NCBI GenBank assembly: GCA_036346265.1
Contig: CM070701.1
Coordinates: forward strand, 372,001-436,000
Source: Melocanna baccifera
Taxonomy: Eukaryota > Streptophyta > Magnoliopsida > Poales > Poaceae
DNA length: 64,000 nucleotides
Direction: 5' to 3'
Shown here: piece after piece, positions 45,572 to 56,923 of the stretch
How the letters are laid out: each line of letters starts with the position of its first letter
How positions within the stretch are numbered: position 1 is the first letter of the stretch
Program-made: the position numbers and the translations under genes
The notes under the pieces: generated by a model
Told to the model about the DNA's origin: nothing
What the model saw: only the letters and a program-made list of their open reading frames with translations
The model's database searches: none

Positions 45572-46732
45572 GGAGGAAGGGAAGGAGAGGACGAAGAAGG
45601 GAAGAAAGGAGAGGAAGAAGGAAGGTAGGAGGAAAGGTGTGCTTGAGTAGGCAACCTAGGTATGGAATCCCCATATTTTTTACTCTGTTTTAAGATGATC
45701 TTAGGCTTTAGGCTCATCATTAGAGATGGATCATCAAGGGAAAACCGACGATTAGCACTTAATCGGTGTTCTGTGCGTAGGCTGATCAGGCAGCATGTCT
45801 ATGCGGCTGGTTTAGGCGACGAAGATGATTTTTCTGTGGAACCCATAAACACTAAAGTTGTAGAGGATCTAGAGATCTAGTTTCTATATTTCTTAGAATT
45901 TTTGGATGAGTGGTTTGGGTGCAGTAGAGGTTGGAAATCCGCTATGTAACAGAGCTAGATTCAGGTTTCAGTTTCTGTTCATGGGAAGATTCAGAGGTAC
46001 TAATGATTTTTATGTTTCTCATAATAATGAAAGTTATATATAATGTTGTAATCTAGCTTCTAGTATTATTTTATAATTTTTGGATTAATGTACTGTCGGT
46101 GGTGGTCTATGGAAATTCACTAGTTAGAACTCTATTGCAGTTTATCCTCTGTTTTTCGTTGCGAATTATGCCCTTTTAATGATAGAATAAAATTATGGGG
46201 TCTTTGTGAAAGTTGTAGATTTCATTTTGTAGATTTAAAAAATGCTATATGTTGCTATGGTTTGACTAGTGGATAAAAAAAATACAAAAAAGACAAGTAG
46301 CACTGCTGCAGTGGACTAAGCGTGGGAACAGCAGTTTGAGAGGGAGTTGTCGAGTTTCGGGCGTAGTGGTGCTTTGCCTTTCAATTATAAATGTTATATT
46401 ACAGTTTTGTATTGGGTGGTAACTTGTACAGGTGGTTTCGCTCCTGACCGTGTTTGTGCCCTTTGCCCTTTCGGTAGAGGCAAGTAAATGTAACAGTTGT
46501 TGCCACAGTTCAACTTGTTAATTTTACTATCTTTATTATAATTACTGATTATTTGGTTATTAATCCACTATTAAATCAAGATGCCTTGCTATGCTTTATG
46601 CTCTAATATGCACATTATTGTCTATGTGGTTATATTCCTAATGAATCGATTGTGGTCACACCATGCATGTCAAGCATATAATTTGCATTGAAGCTTTGTT
46701 GCCGCACCTAGCCATAACCATACCGGTATAGC

Positions 46733-46783
46733 ATCGTACATTGTCATAGTACGATGTACACTCTTACACTGTCAGGTAAGAGT
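46733..46783 (+). other. Tandem hairpin pair in LTR copy C
   Basis: ATCGTAC (46,733) pairs with GTACGAT (ending 46,755); ACTCTTAC (46,760-46,767) pairs with GTAAGAGT (46,776-46,783). Both stems are perfect; the second is two pairs shorter than in copy B. Confidence 0.75.
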
Positions 46784-47546
46784 TCAGTAGATCATTTGCA
46801 TACATATGCATTTCATGAAGTTCATTCTTGATATGAGGTTTTAAGTGGTATTGGTTTATGAGAGCCACTTGTGGCATGGAGTGGTTACCCTGTGGTGATT
46901 GTTGGTAGTAGTTGTGGGTGTGGATATGAATGTGGCTAATGAGGATTAAATACTAATGCTTTATCGTGGTTGGAAGTGGTTGTTGATGTGGTTATGAATG
47001 TGTCTAATGAGGATTAAATGCTAATGCTTCACCGTTATTGGTAGTAGTTGTAGTTATGTATATGAATGAGACTATCAAGGAATTAATTATTAATGCTTTA
47101 TCACTATACCATGAGTCATTAAGTGATACTTAAACATCCGTAGTTTAACTAACTTGTTAAATAATTTACTTGCTGAGATTTTATCTCACCCATGTTTTCT
47201 TTCCTCTAGGTGATCCTTGATCATATTTGGGAAGGGGTAGAGCAGCACATTACTGTACACTTCTCTTCATGAGTCTTGCTATAATAGAATAGAGGATCTC
47301 TAATCATATCTCTTTCCTTGTTTTGAGCACTATAATTCAATGATGTTAGATTGTGGTTGGCTTTGGTGAGTTTTAAGCAAACTAAGCTAGGTTGATGAAT
47401 GATGTTAGTCAAATATTTTATGATCTTGAACTGTTAATTGATCTTAAACTGCCAATCTTTATATCATCGGTTTTCCTTGTAATCCAGCTAGTCGTAGTTA
47501 TAGTTTAGTAGCATCTCAGGGTAGTATGGTTCTTGGGGTGTTACAG

Positions 47547-47560
47547 TTCGTATTAGAGCC
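47547..47560 (+). promoter_or_regulatory. Degenerate primer binding site after LTR copy C
   Basis: ttcgtattagagcc differs from TGGTATCAGAGCC by three substitutions and lies one base after the LTR end. Two of the changes (C to T, G to C) fit decay. Confidence 0.6.
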
Positions 47561-47733
47561 TAGGATTTAGATTCTAGAAGAAAAAAAAAGCAATTTGGCA
47601 CTTGCACATGTAGGATGGGGAAGGGTTTGCATACCTTTGCATATGCCTTGCTTCTTTCTTTCTGTTAGTGCTTGTGCCGTATCTGCTTGAAGTTGATGTT
47701 TGTGTATTCTTATGTACCGTGGTAGCTGCAGGA

Positions 47734-49100
47734 ATGCTGCCTAAGGCAAGTGGCCGTGGCCATGCAACCGTGCATGTGGCATAGCTGGCGGCTGAGGAGG
47801 CCAAGTCTTCTCAGCCAGAGGCTGGTAGTCACGAGGAGCTGTTGGCCACTGTGAGGGCCATGTAGAAGGAGCTGAGGACATTGAGGCAGGGGCAGACTAC
47901 CCTTGATGCTAGCATCGTCCCAACGCCCAGGGCCGCGGCAGCTGGTACTGTTAGCGGCATCTCACTTTGTGAGTGGGTGGGAATGAAGCTGGATAGCTTT
48001 GATGGTGGGGCCACTTCTGTTTAGACGGCTAACTAGTTGTCCTATGTGGAGGACAAGATGGAGGCGTTCGAGGTGGTTGCTTCAGATCGTGTGTGGTACA
48101 TGGCACAACTCCTAAAGGGTAAGGCACAGATCTAGTGGAAGGCGGTGTAGTTTGCTCGCACGGCTGCACATGGACTACTGTCTTGGGCTGAGTTTGTCTG
48201 CCAGTTCGAGAGCAGGTTCCATCTAGAGACCTTTCTGGATAAGATGAAGATCGACCTAAGTAAGTATGCTTAGGACAAGAAGTCTGTGGCAGATTACGAG
48301 GTGGGCTTAAACCAGATAGTCCACTTTGTCCCTAAGTGGCACATGATGATGCAGAGAAGGCCAGGCAATTTCGTTAGGGGATTAGGCCTTTGATTCACCA
48401 CTTGCTGGGTGCCTTTCTGATCATGGACTTCTATACCTTGGTGGAGTAGGCCTTGGGGATCGACATGTAGCAGGCTTACACAGATGACATCCGTAAGGCC
48501 TCTGGTGGAGATCAGCTTAAAAGACATAGCGAGAGGAAGGGCCATTCTGATGGCCTTGTTCACAAGAAGGGAAAGAGTCATTGCCACTAGCCTTACCGTG
48601 GCAGTTCAGTGCAATCTAGCTCTTCTGGACATAGTTCTTAGCAGTACCGTGTCGTGCCATAGTGAAGCCCGGGATGGGCATGGTGTGTTTCCACTATGGT
48701 GATCCACACAGGCGGAGTGACTGCTCTTGGAAGTGGTAGTGTTCTATCTGTGGTTAGAACCACAAGGATGTGGTATGCAGGTAGAATCCTAAGGGGAAGC
48801 TGCAGTAGGAGTTAGCGCTTGCACCTCCAACTGGATCTACCTGTCCTGGTGGCACTATGCAGATGATGGCTGCAGCTCCTACCCCGTAGTCCTTGCCTGT
48901 GACTCCTACTCTGCATTACCTGCCATCACTCTCAGTGCCTTTGTTGACTATTCCAGCACCTCCACTCGGAGGATACTGTGTTCAGCAGCTTGCTACTCCT
49001 TCGGCTCCTGTATCTTAGTGGACTTCTGCACCGACTTACCTGGGTGCGGGAGGTTCTTAACCAGCTGTTCCTGGGGTGTACTCTATGCCCGCGACTGATG
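47734..49100 (+). pseudogene. gag: Ty3-gypsy gag with many nonsense codons
   Basis: ATG at 47,734 (MLPKASGRGHATVHVA, then stop). The frame continues as ELLATVRAM, ELRTLRQGQTTLDAS, then the Gag core LDSFDGGATSV, VEDKMEAFEVVASDRVWYMA, QLLKGKAQI-stop-WKAV and LSWAEFVCQFESRFH, then VADYEVGLNQIVHFVPKW. Most stops are TAG where CAG, or TGG-adjacent codons, would be expected. A Cys/His-containing zinc-knuckle region near 48,690-48,790 is too decayed to read. It belongs to the element whose 5' LTR is copy C. Confidence 0.75.
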
Positions 49101-50059
49101 GTAGGGACTGTGGAGATGATGAGGACATCCCTACCACTACCATGTCGTCTACCTCTCTAAGTGATGATGAAACACCAAAAGGTCCAATGACTAGAGCGAG
49201 AGCCAAACTTTTAAATAAACAGGTGAATTTGTTTCTTAATGAATATTCTTCTATTAGTAAGAACAATATACTACCTTAAACCAATTTCTTGTTTCAAATT
49301 TTTATGCAGTCTTATGTTTAAAGAACAAGAAGATTTCGGAACCAAAGCAATGGAGAAATACCAAGCTGTCAACAGCCACGTCATGAAGCCATGCGCATGA
49401 AGAGCACGTCACCAGGAGCTAAACCGAAAGTCCAGTCTTATTTCTCACGGCCTGCATGCCTTAGTTTGGCCGAAACTACTCATGGCCTAGCTTTGTGATT
49501 GTTAGCTAGTACGTCCAAGTCTCAAGAGAAGACCATCCTATCCACATGCACCGTGGGAAGGCCAGCCATGACCGAAGTCAGTCCATGTGCTGGACATTAG
49601 TTTAAAAGATTAATTAGAGATTAAGTTGGGTTTGCTTGTACGACTTGGTTTTTGTTTCGGTTCCTGACCGAATCGGTTCGGAGGGAGTAGAGCGTGAGTC
49701 ATAAATTCCTTGCCCCCCTCCCATGTATGGGCAGACCACTTATAGAGAAAAAATAGATCTATTATTTTGAGAGAGATCTTTGCTTGTTCCTCCTAGGGTT
49801 TGGCATATGATTGCAACCTAGAGGAGAATCGGGAGTTCTTCCCCGTCGTTCTTGTGATTCCTTGTGATTGGCCAGAGCAACGACGCGTCTACTTGGTGGT
49901 CGAGTAGACGGGATCATGAGCGTGTGGTTGAGCGAATTCTTTTGTTGCAGGTTGCTGTTCTAACAGTGGTTGGTGCCATCGATTCGTCAGGTTGCACAGA
50001 TCCAAATTATCTTCATCGATCCTACATCGTGAAGATCGATCGGGCAATCCCCCGCATCA
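49100..50059 (+). mobile_element. Nested gypsy 3' end: polyprotein tail and probable LTR
   Basis: It interrupts gag-protease continuity of the surrounding element. The left part gives SSTSLSDDETPKGPMTRARA, then KLLNKQVNLFLNE (49,145-49,240), a C-terminal motif of another gypsy polyprotein group. What follows is non-coding with a gcccccctcccatgtatgggc block and ends ccccgcatca at 50,059, after which protease coding resumes with VTGTISVDSFEAHVL. The exact left boundary and a target duplication could not be set. Only a 3' portion is present, so the insertion is truncated. Confidence 0.5.
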
Positions 50060-50723
50060 GGAGACGTGGTGACAGGTACTATATCTGTTGATTCTTTTGA
50101 GGCCCATGTTCTTTCTGATTCGGGTGTTACTTTCTCTTTTGTCTCAGAGGTTTTCGTCGGTCAGGCAAGGCTCACTATGCAAGTAATCAGGACGGTAGTG
50201 GTTGTTAGCTCTCCTAATGGGCTTATCTCCAGTTCTCGAGTTTGTCTGGGTTGTGCCGTGGTTCTTGTAGATGAGGAGTTTGTTGTGAATCTGGTGGTTA
50301 TTCTTTTGGAGCCTTTTGATGTGATCCTTAGCATGGATTGGCTTTCTTGTTATTAGGCAGTCATCTCTTGCTTCTGGAAGACGGTCACCTTGTAGTCTCC
50401 ATCTGGGTGTGAGGTTATCTTCCAAGAGAGTGTCCCGCGGTTTTCTCTCTCATTGCTGTGCGAATTGTTTCCTAATCGACGGATGCAAGAAGTCCAGATT
50501 GCTATTAGCCATGGTTGATAGTCGTGAGGCTGTGTTGCAAATAGAGGACATACCAGTGGTTTGTAGGTGCCCTGATGTTTTCCCTGATGAGCTCCTGTGT
50601 TTGCTACTGGAGTAGGAGCCGATCTTTCGCATTGAGCATGTTTTAGGTATGTGACCTATCTATAAGTCCCCATATTGGATGGCTCCTATGGAGAAGGTGG
50701 AGTTGAAGAAGTAGTTGGATGAA
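50060..50723 (+). pseudogene. Ty3-gypsy protease and start of reverse transcriptase
   Basis: VTGTISVDSFEAHVLSDSGV (50,066 onward) with the active-site DSG intact, then FDVILSMDWLSCY, the conserved D-V-I-L-G-M-D-W-L block with Gly changed to Ser, followed by a stop. Farther on VVCRCPDVFPDELLCLL and SPYWMAPMEKVELKK-stop-LDE are the linker and first motif of reverse transcriptase. The frame is cut at 50,723 by the next LTR. It is the continuation of the gag at 47,734. Confidence 0.8.
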
Positions 50724-50992
50724 TGTAACACCCTGGTTTTTAGCCTTTTAAAAGTTTTTAAATTAAAAATGAATTTATAGAATTTTCTGGAAATTAACAA
50801 AGCTTAAAATGAATTTTTTAGAAATTTAAAAGGATTTAGTATGATTAAAATAAATATCAACATAAGCTGAAAAAATTTTATTTGGAATCCTTGTGTCTCA
50901 AGGATTTTTCTGGATTTTTTGTGAATTTTTTGAATTTATTTGCTATTTTCTAGAGCTCATTTGGATTTATCTTATTTTGTGCCACTACGTCA

Positions 50993-51110
50993 GCACCATG
51001 TGTCAGTGCCATGTCAGCCCTAGATTACCACGTGTCAGTGCTACGTCAGCCCTAGACCACCACTGTCAGCGCCACGTCAATTGCGCCCGCTGCGTCAGCA
51101 TGACCCCTGT
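50993..51110. repeat. Short CGTCAGC-centred tandem repeat
   Basis: (c/g)acgtcagc or close variants (atgtcagccctaga, gtgtcagtgc, tacgtcagccctaga, cacgtcaa, tgcgtcagc) recur every 10-20 bp within the LTR. Confidence 0.7.
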
Positions 51111-51739
51111 GCACTGTTCCGTGAGCTGAGTACACCGTGAACCCGCTTTTCCATACACTGAGTCCATAGCACAGTAACTTTTCTGAATTTTTAGTATTTT
51201 CTTTAGATTTAATTTTCTGAGAGCCCGTTCTCCTTTGTTCTAGCTCCGATTGAACCCGTTCTTTTTTAAATTCATCTAAAATTAAGCTCTATCTTTTGAT
51301 TCTTGTTTTAAGGTTTTTGGAGTTCATTTGAATTTTATTTAATTTTATTTTTGTTGTTCCGGTCCTTTTCTCCCCCGTTAGATCCCGTCTTCAAAGAAGC
51401 AGCAAAAATTCGCCTTGGTCATAGTTGGCTTGGTCTTGACTTGCTTCGGCTTCGGCCTCCTCTACCTAAGCCTCGTATGCTATCTTATGTTGTGCAAAAA
51501 TTCAAATAAAGAAAATCAGCAAACAAAACAAAGCCACATACAAAAATTTAAATAAGCTCCAAAATCCTTGGTTTTAGTTCCATTAAATAGATCTTGAATT
51601 TAGATGAATTTAGAAATTCGTTTCATCAAATTTGTAGTTAATACGAGTAGTTATGACTATATAGAATTCTTTATTTTAGTTTAATCCGAAAATGAGAGAG
51701 GGGAGAGAGATCTCTCGTTGACAGGTGAGCCCGATTAAG

Positions 51740-52165
51740 TTCAGATTGGTCCAAACATTTGAGAGCATTCGAACCATCCGAATGGGTGGGATGCTAGAAA
51801 CGTCCGATCAGCTAGGGATCGTTCAATCAAACAGAAGGTTCGGACTGTCCAATGGCTGAGATGCGCGAGTTGTCCGATCGAGCAAAAGGTTCGGACTATC
51901 TGATAGCTGAGACATGCGAGCCGTCCGATCGAGTCAAAGATTCGAACTGTTTGACGGCTAACACACACAAGCTGTCTGATCAAGCGGAAGGTTCAGACTG
52001 TCCGATGCGTGAGCCATCCGATCAGTGAGGGACCGCTCGGATTCACCTGTGAAAGTTTGGACTGTCTAAATGGCTGGAACACATGCACTGTCAGATTAGC
52101 CAATGAGTCATTCGGACCGTCCGATCATTCGAATGAGAATGTTCGCACCGTCCGAACGGTGACCT
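51740..52165. repeat. Diverged GGACNGTCCGA tandem repeat
   Basis: ttcggactgtcc, tgtccgatcga, tcggaccgtccgatc and related strings recur about every 30 bp, with gctgagacatgcgag-like spacers. It has the same design as 13,185-13,545 but is much more diverged. Confidence 0.75.
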
Positions 52166-53879
52166 TCTTCAACCCAGAGTTCCCGCCTCTCTTTAGCCAG
52201 CAACAAAAGGGCTCACCATCGACAAAAGAGGTGGCAGCTGGACATGAGCATTTCAAAAATGGAATGCTCATACCTAAGTGCACATATGAGCTTAGTCTTG
52301 CTGACCAGTTTGATGGTGGTGGCGGTCGACGACGACCAATGGCAGTGGCGGAATAGGGGAGATAGGGGGAAAATGTCTATGGTGTCCTAGCACAATTCAT
52401 GGACAGTGGAGCATCTACAAGGTAACACGACTTCACCTTAATGCTTGGAAAAGCTCGGGGATGCTGGGAGTGGTCTGGTGGTGTATGACGGCGGCGGGTA
52501 GAGGAGGCTCATGGCGCCAGTGAGGTGTAGGTGTCGATGTGTCTGGCCGAGGATGGGGGTGGTATTGCCTTCTCCCGAGGGTGCTCTTACTCAGTGGAAT
52601 TGGCTTGGCGAAGCTCCAATCGGTAGATTGCCTAATGATGAGAGTTGGGGAAGAGAGTGTCGTCGATGCTCCTATAGGCGACGACAATGCAATTCTTAAT
52701 TGTGGGAGGAAGAGAGTGGTGGTGCGATGAGCATGGAGGCTTGGGCGAGGCTTTATAGCTAGCGGAAAGGGCTGGCCTTATGAAGGGGTTGTTTGGCAGT
52801 CACGATGGTGAACATAGCACTGGCATGGCTATAGGGCTTGGTGATTCAAGCTTAGCATCATGACAGCGATGCGCTACAGGGTATGGTAGTGGCTATCAGA
52901 CTTAATGGCGAGGTGCTCGCGCCAAGAAGCACGGGCGTCATTTCAGTCAACACGAGAGGAGTAATGGCAACACGATGGGGCAGGGCCAGGTGGTACTGTA
53001 GCCGATGGGAGCGATGTGTGCTAAGCAAGTTCTTTACGGGGGTAGTTGTGGTGCCGACAGCGAAGGCACATACTGTGGCTGACTCAAGCTGTTATCGCGG
53101 TGGACCGAGTGACAGGTCAAGTGAGGCGAGGTCAGATGCAATGTCTACCCTATGGTAACACAGAAGCTGAGCAATGACAGCGCATGTGGTCAGCAGCATG
53201 GGTGAAAGGGGAACACGTCGACGACCGACGGTCATGGCAGTGAATCACGGTGGAATGGGCTACCGTGGCAGGGTCGGCGAAGGAAAATTTTTACCGTGGT
53301 AGAGCGTCGGCTAGGGAAGATGAGAAAGGAAATGGGCTGGCTCGGCCAGGCCAAAAGGCCAAGGAGGTTTTTAGGGCTAGGCCTATTTCCATTTTTTTGA
53401 TATTTTTGCTAATCCTCAATTATTCAATTTTGCTCATTCCAAAATTTTACAATAGCCCATGTCTTTTTGTTGTTCATCTTACAACCATATTACTAGTAAT
53501 TCTCCTACCCCAATTTGCTGGATCATCTTTCATTTTGGATTTAACTTCTATTAATTGTGCTTTTCCTTTTTGAATTTAGGTTTTTATTATTTTTACTTAT
53601 TGGAACCTTAACCAAGAATCAAGAAAAACTAACAAGACCAATCTGCAGAGAGCATACATTCTAAAAGATTTTTTGTATTTACAAAATTTTTAGAATCTAA
53701 ACTTTTAGGATGTCACAATTCAGTAGTCAATATTTGCTGTAAGACATAATCATGTTATTTTAGACCCCATAAAGTTATAGACCTATTAACAATTAGATAG
53801 TTTAGCATATCTTACTAGGCACTAGTACACTTCTATGCCTGTAGGGTTTTTGATAGAGGAGACGCCCGAAGATGTGGTT

Positions 53880-54555
53880 GATGACATCGCTTTTAACCAA
53901 TTTTGGATGCACTCATTTGTGATCCCGGCAAATGCCAGGGAGACTTCCAATCAGATTGTGACCTTATCCTCTATCCTCTAATTTAGGATTTTATCCACGT
54001 ACCCAGCGGTGCTGAGTCTATGGAGGTGAATGTTTTGTGCCTAGAAAGCCTTGTGTGTCGCACTTGACTGTTGAAATTTAGTTGTCATCTTCATCTGCAC
54101 AAATGCCTCCCATGTTGTCGACGACATGAAAGGATACTTCTTGAAGGGCGTGCAATCCTTGGTCACGTACTTCATGACAAGTCTGCTCTTGAAGGTCTTC
54201 CATACTTTTCCCATCGCGAGGAATGCCTATTGTCACATGAGTCCTTGACTTTTGCTGGGACCTCAAACAAGTTTGAAATTTCCACCCACAGTTGCTTTTT
54301 TTCTACATTTGTCAAAGACTTCCAGTTCGCTATGGTGATGAGGACCCATTCCCTTCCAAGTATCTCGTAGGTAGTCCGGAATACTACCGCTGCTTTCTTC
54401 AGTTGTAGAGGGACCCTGCCTTGAGAGACCTTTATGATGGTCATTCGGCTCTTAGGCCTTTTTTATATTCCTCTCCCACTCTTAGTTACCCCGGTCTTCG
54501 AAGTGTCAGACCCATTCGGTGACATCGATGATGACGATGGTGATTGTGCGGACAT
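53880..54555 (-). pseudogene. CACTA transposon protein fragment (Transposase_24-like)
   Basis: Minus strand, ATG at about 54,555 (MSAQSPSSSSMSPNGSDTSK). After one stop the frame runs PKSRMTIIKVSQGRVPLQLK, then EILGREWVLITIANWKSLTN and VEKKQLWVEISNLFEVP, a layout seen in plant CACTA-associated proteins (W..L....K..LW..h...F.hP). A frameshift follows, then FKSRLVMKYVTKDCTPFKKY, then TTWEAFVQMKMTTKFQQSS, then a NIHLHRLSTAGY-like stretch to about 53,980 and a weak NWLKA... near 53,900. The assignment rests on motif order recalled from the family. No CACTA termini were found. Confidence 0.55.
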
Positions 54556-54780
54556 TATCTCTCTTACAAGAAAAAACTAATTACAGTGAGCTATGAGCAT
54601 AAACATTGGCACAAGATTGATTTTATGTACTTTAATGTTCTTAATATAGTTGTTAAGAAATAAGAACATTCAGCGATGTATATTATTGCTACAAGCTCTC
54701 TTTGCAACACTCTAGTATGAAGCTAATGACACACACTAGTGTCTAAGGTTCTATAAAGTTGGTCATGGCCGGAGTCTCGT

Positions 54781-54952
54781 TCTCCTCATCATGTGCGTGC
54801 TAGACTTGGTTGTTGTCTTAGGCATAAAAAATCCTTTGGGCTGCCGCACCCTTCATTTATGTGGAACAAAAACTAATAAAAGGCATAGTAGTCCAATGGT
54901 TTTTTATGCCTAAGGCAGTAACCAAGCCCAACACGTAGAATGATAAGGAGGA
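54781..54952. repeat. Foldback inverted repeat (~60 bp arms)
   Basis: Left arm 54,781-54,839 and right arm 54,893-54,952 are imperfect inverted copies around a ~53 bp loop. The core CTTAGGCATAAAAAA (54,817-54,831) matches the reverse complement of 54,900-54,914 exactly; the outer parts (cttggtt...; cctcc/tatcat) match with mismatches. Confidence 0.8.
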
Positions 54953-55014
54953 AGAGACAACAGCCATGACTTACTCCACAGAACCTGGCACTCTAGAGTG
55001 TGCGATTTGCTTCA

Positions 55015-55105
55015 TGCCTTTTAAAGGTCTCTTTGGCATATATTATTGCTACAAGGTCTCTTTGGCATATATTTTTGCTATAAGGTCTCTTTGGAACACT
55101 AACAT
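55015..55105. repeat. ~33 bp tandem repeat, about 2.5 copies
   Basis: aaggtctctttggcatatat-t(a/t)ttgctac/taa recurs at about 55,025, 55,053 and 55,082. A similar single copy lies at 54,677-54,705. Confidence 0.75.
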
Positions 55106-55339
55106 ATCATTCTAAATAGATCTTGTAACAATAACACGATTCTCCCTTAAAGTTGTCTCTGAGAACTCTAACTCACTTAGAAACAACAACTCCAACAATT
55201 TATCTCTAAAACACTAAAACACAACACAAGGTATTTTCAAAGAATGAAGAGATGCATCAAATGATGAGAAGCAACCCATCGATAGGCTCAAAAAACACCT
55301 TCAGAGTTGATGGTACACACACAAATAACTAGTTATCTC

Positions 55340-56923
55340 CAGGGCCGTGCCGTGAAATTTGGAGGCCCTGTACAAAGGTCTAAGTGAGGCCTAAACTAAA
55401 GTACCAAATATAGTCAAAATAATGTATGTATTGCAGAGCAAATGCGATATATCAAGAATAGTACCTTTTGAACTCTTGATTTGCATAATCTTTACTTGAA
55501 TAACAGCAATAAGATTTACTTGAATAAGCACTAGCCTATCCATTCATTGCTCTTTGTGAAATCAATGCCAACAATAAGATTCGAAGACTCAAGTCCACTT
55601 TGAGCTAGAGCGTCGAACACTGCAAACAAGTTATAGATCTTCAAACCGATTCGGGGATAACGGCAATAAAGCAAACGTTTGCTTATGTGCGACTATTATA
55701 AATATAAACTTCTCATTGATAAGCAACCAGTTGTAGCAAGAAACTTAATGATCTTATAGTCTATGCTTCAAAAAAGCAGATAGGAAAGTCGGCGTAAAGA
55801 GGTCAGTCATTTAATCAAAAAGTGAAACAGATCAAACTGCACAACTTTGTCCAACATACATGCATATACTCGTCAATTATGGTCATTGCCATTTTGGTAG
55901 GAGAACTTAAGACAAAAGATTATTCGATGCACATTACGCCCACTAGTCAACAAGAAAGCTCGCTCGGATGCGGTGCGAAACTAGTCAATATTTCAAAAAA
56001 CATACATCTAGTAAATCTAATCCTCAATCGGACCAAAATTCCACTCTGAGTGCGATTTCATTCAACGTCGCAACTCCTAAATAACGAATCGACAATGCAA
56101 CCCATCGAATCCAAGATCCACGACACTGCGCGGAGTCACCCCAAAAATCCCAATTCTCACCTTGACGGCGCGTCGATAAGGTTCTTCGCTGCTCCGCGTT
56201 AGAGGCGTGGCGACGGCCCGACCACGGTGATCCCCTTCGCCTGAGCCCTCCACCGCCTCGTCCACGTTCTTACGCAACACGGAACAAATTACATGATTTC
56301 TGCTGCCATTGAACAAAAAAGCGCAGAAAGAAATGTAAATTCCATTGACATGCTCCTAGAGGAGGGGTGGCGGCGGGGAGAGGAGGGGCGGCGGAAAGGG
56401 CCGAGGAGGCGGCGGGGAGAGGAGGGGCGGAGGAGGGGCGAGAGAGGCGGCGGAGGGGCCGAGGAGGCGGCGGAGGCGGCGAGGAGGGGAGGAGGGCAGG
56501 AGGGGGCGAGGAGGCGGGGCGGGGAGAGGAGGGGCGGCGGGAGGGGCCGAGAGGCGGCGGGCCCGAGGAGGCGGCGGCGAGAGGAGGGGAGGAGGGGGCG
56601 AGGAGGCGGCGGGGAGAGGAGGGGGCGGGAGGGCCGAGGAGGCGGCGGGGGCGGGAGGCGCGGCGGGAGAGGGAGGAGGCGCGCAGAAGGGGCGAGGGGG
56701 CGGCGGGGAGAGGAGGCGCGGGAGGGGGCGAGGAGGCGGCGGGAGGCGAGGAGGCGGCGGCGGGGCGAGGAGGCGCGGGGCCGAGGAGGCGGCGGGGCGG
56801 CGAGGAGGAGTCGAGGCCGAGGAGGGTATGGCCGTGCGGACGTGTGGCCGAACATTTTGAGGCCCCTGAAAATTGGGGGCCCCGTGCGGTCGCACGGGCC
56901 GCACGCCTCTGGGCCCGGGCCTG
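55340..56923. mobile_element. hAT DNA transposon, non-autonomous, with 8 bp target duplication
   Basis: The element is flanked by a perfect 8 bp direct repeat, gttatctc (55,332-55,339 and 56,924-56,931), the hallmark of hAT transposition. Its ends are imperfect inverted repeats: left CAGGGCCGTGCCGTG, right (reverse complement) CAGGCCCGGGCCCAG, 11 of 15 matching, as in plant hAT elements of the CAGGGCCGG type. The 1.58 kb interior has no intact transposase. It contains a ~480 bp purine array and a moderately GC-rich stretch (56,100-56,290). Confidence 0.85.
56353..56830. repeat. G-rich degenerate array (gaggaggcggcggggagagg-type)
   Basis: About 480 bp made almost wholly of gagg, gcgg and ggggag modules with no single fixed period. 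The plus strand is nearly free of T and holds dozens of G-runs; the minus strand is C/T-rich. It creates long open frames on both strands (poly Arg/Gly/Glu or Pro/Ser/Ala) that are artefacts of composition. Confidence 0.9.

Larger units (their letters stand above)
45173..47545 (+). mobile_element. Ty3-gypsy 5' LTR, family copy C
   Basis: A complete LTR from TGTAATTCC (45,173) to GGTGTTACA (47,545), 2,373 bp, followed by a primer-binding-like sequence and gag in the same orientation. It is collinear with copies A and B. A (GAA)n expansion (45,531-45,571) replaces the mixed purine block of the others. Confidence 0.85.
50724..53717. mobile_element. ~3.0 kb gypsy LTR (solo or recombinant)
   Basis: Bounded by tgtaacacccTGG at 50,724 and ggatgtcaca at 53,717, the inverted TG...CA ends of grass gypsy LTRs. 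The flanking five bases (atgaa and attca) are not a clean target duplication, and reverse-transcriptase coding does not resume after it. The module tagatgaatttagaaatt followed by gacaggtgagcccg (51,600-51,735) parallels 2,341-2,470 in the LTR at the left end, in the same orientation, so it may likewise be minus. Internal short ORFs (52.0-53.6 kb) are not credible. Confidence 0.6.

Noticed and set aside
52000..53573. Series of 60-115 codon ORFs in the 50.7-53.7 kb LTR
   Set aside because: No domains, mixed strands, inside an LTR with repeat arrays.
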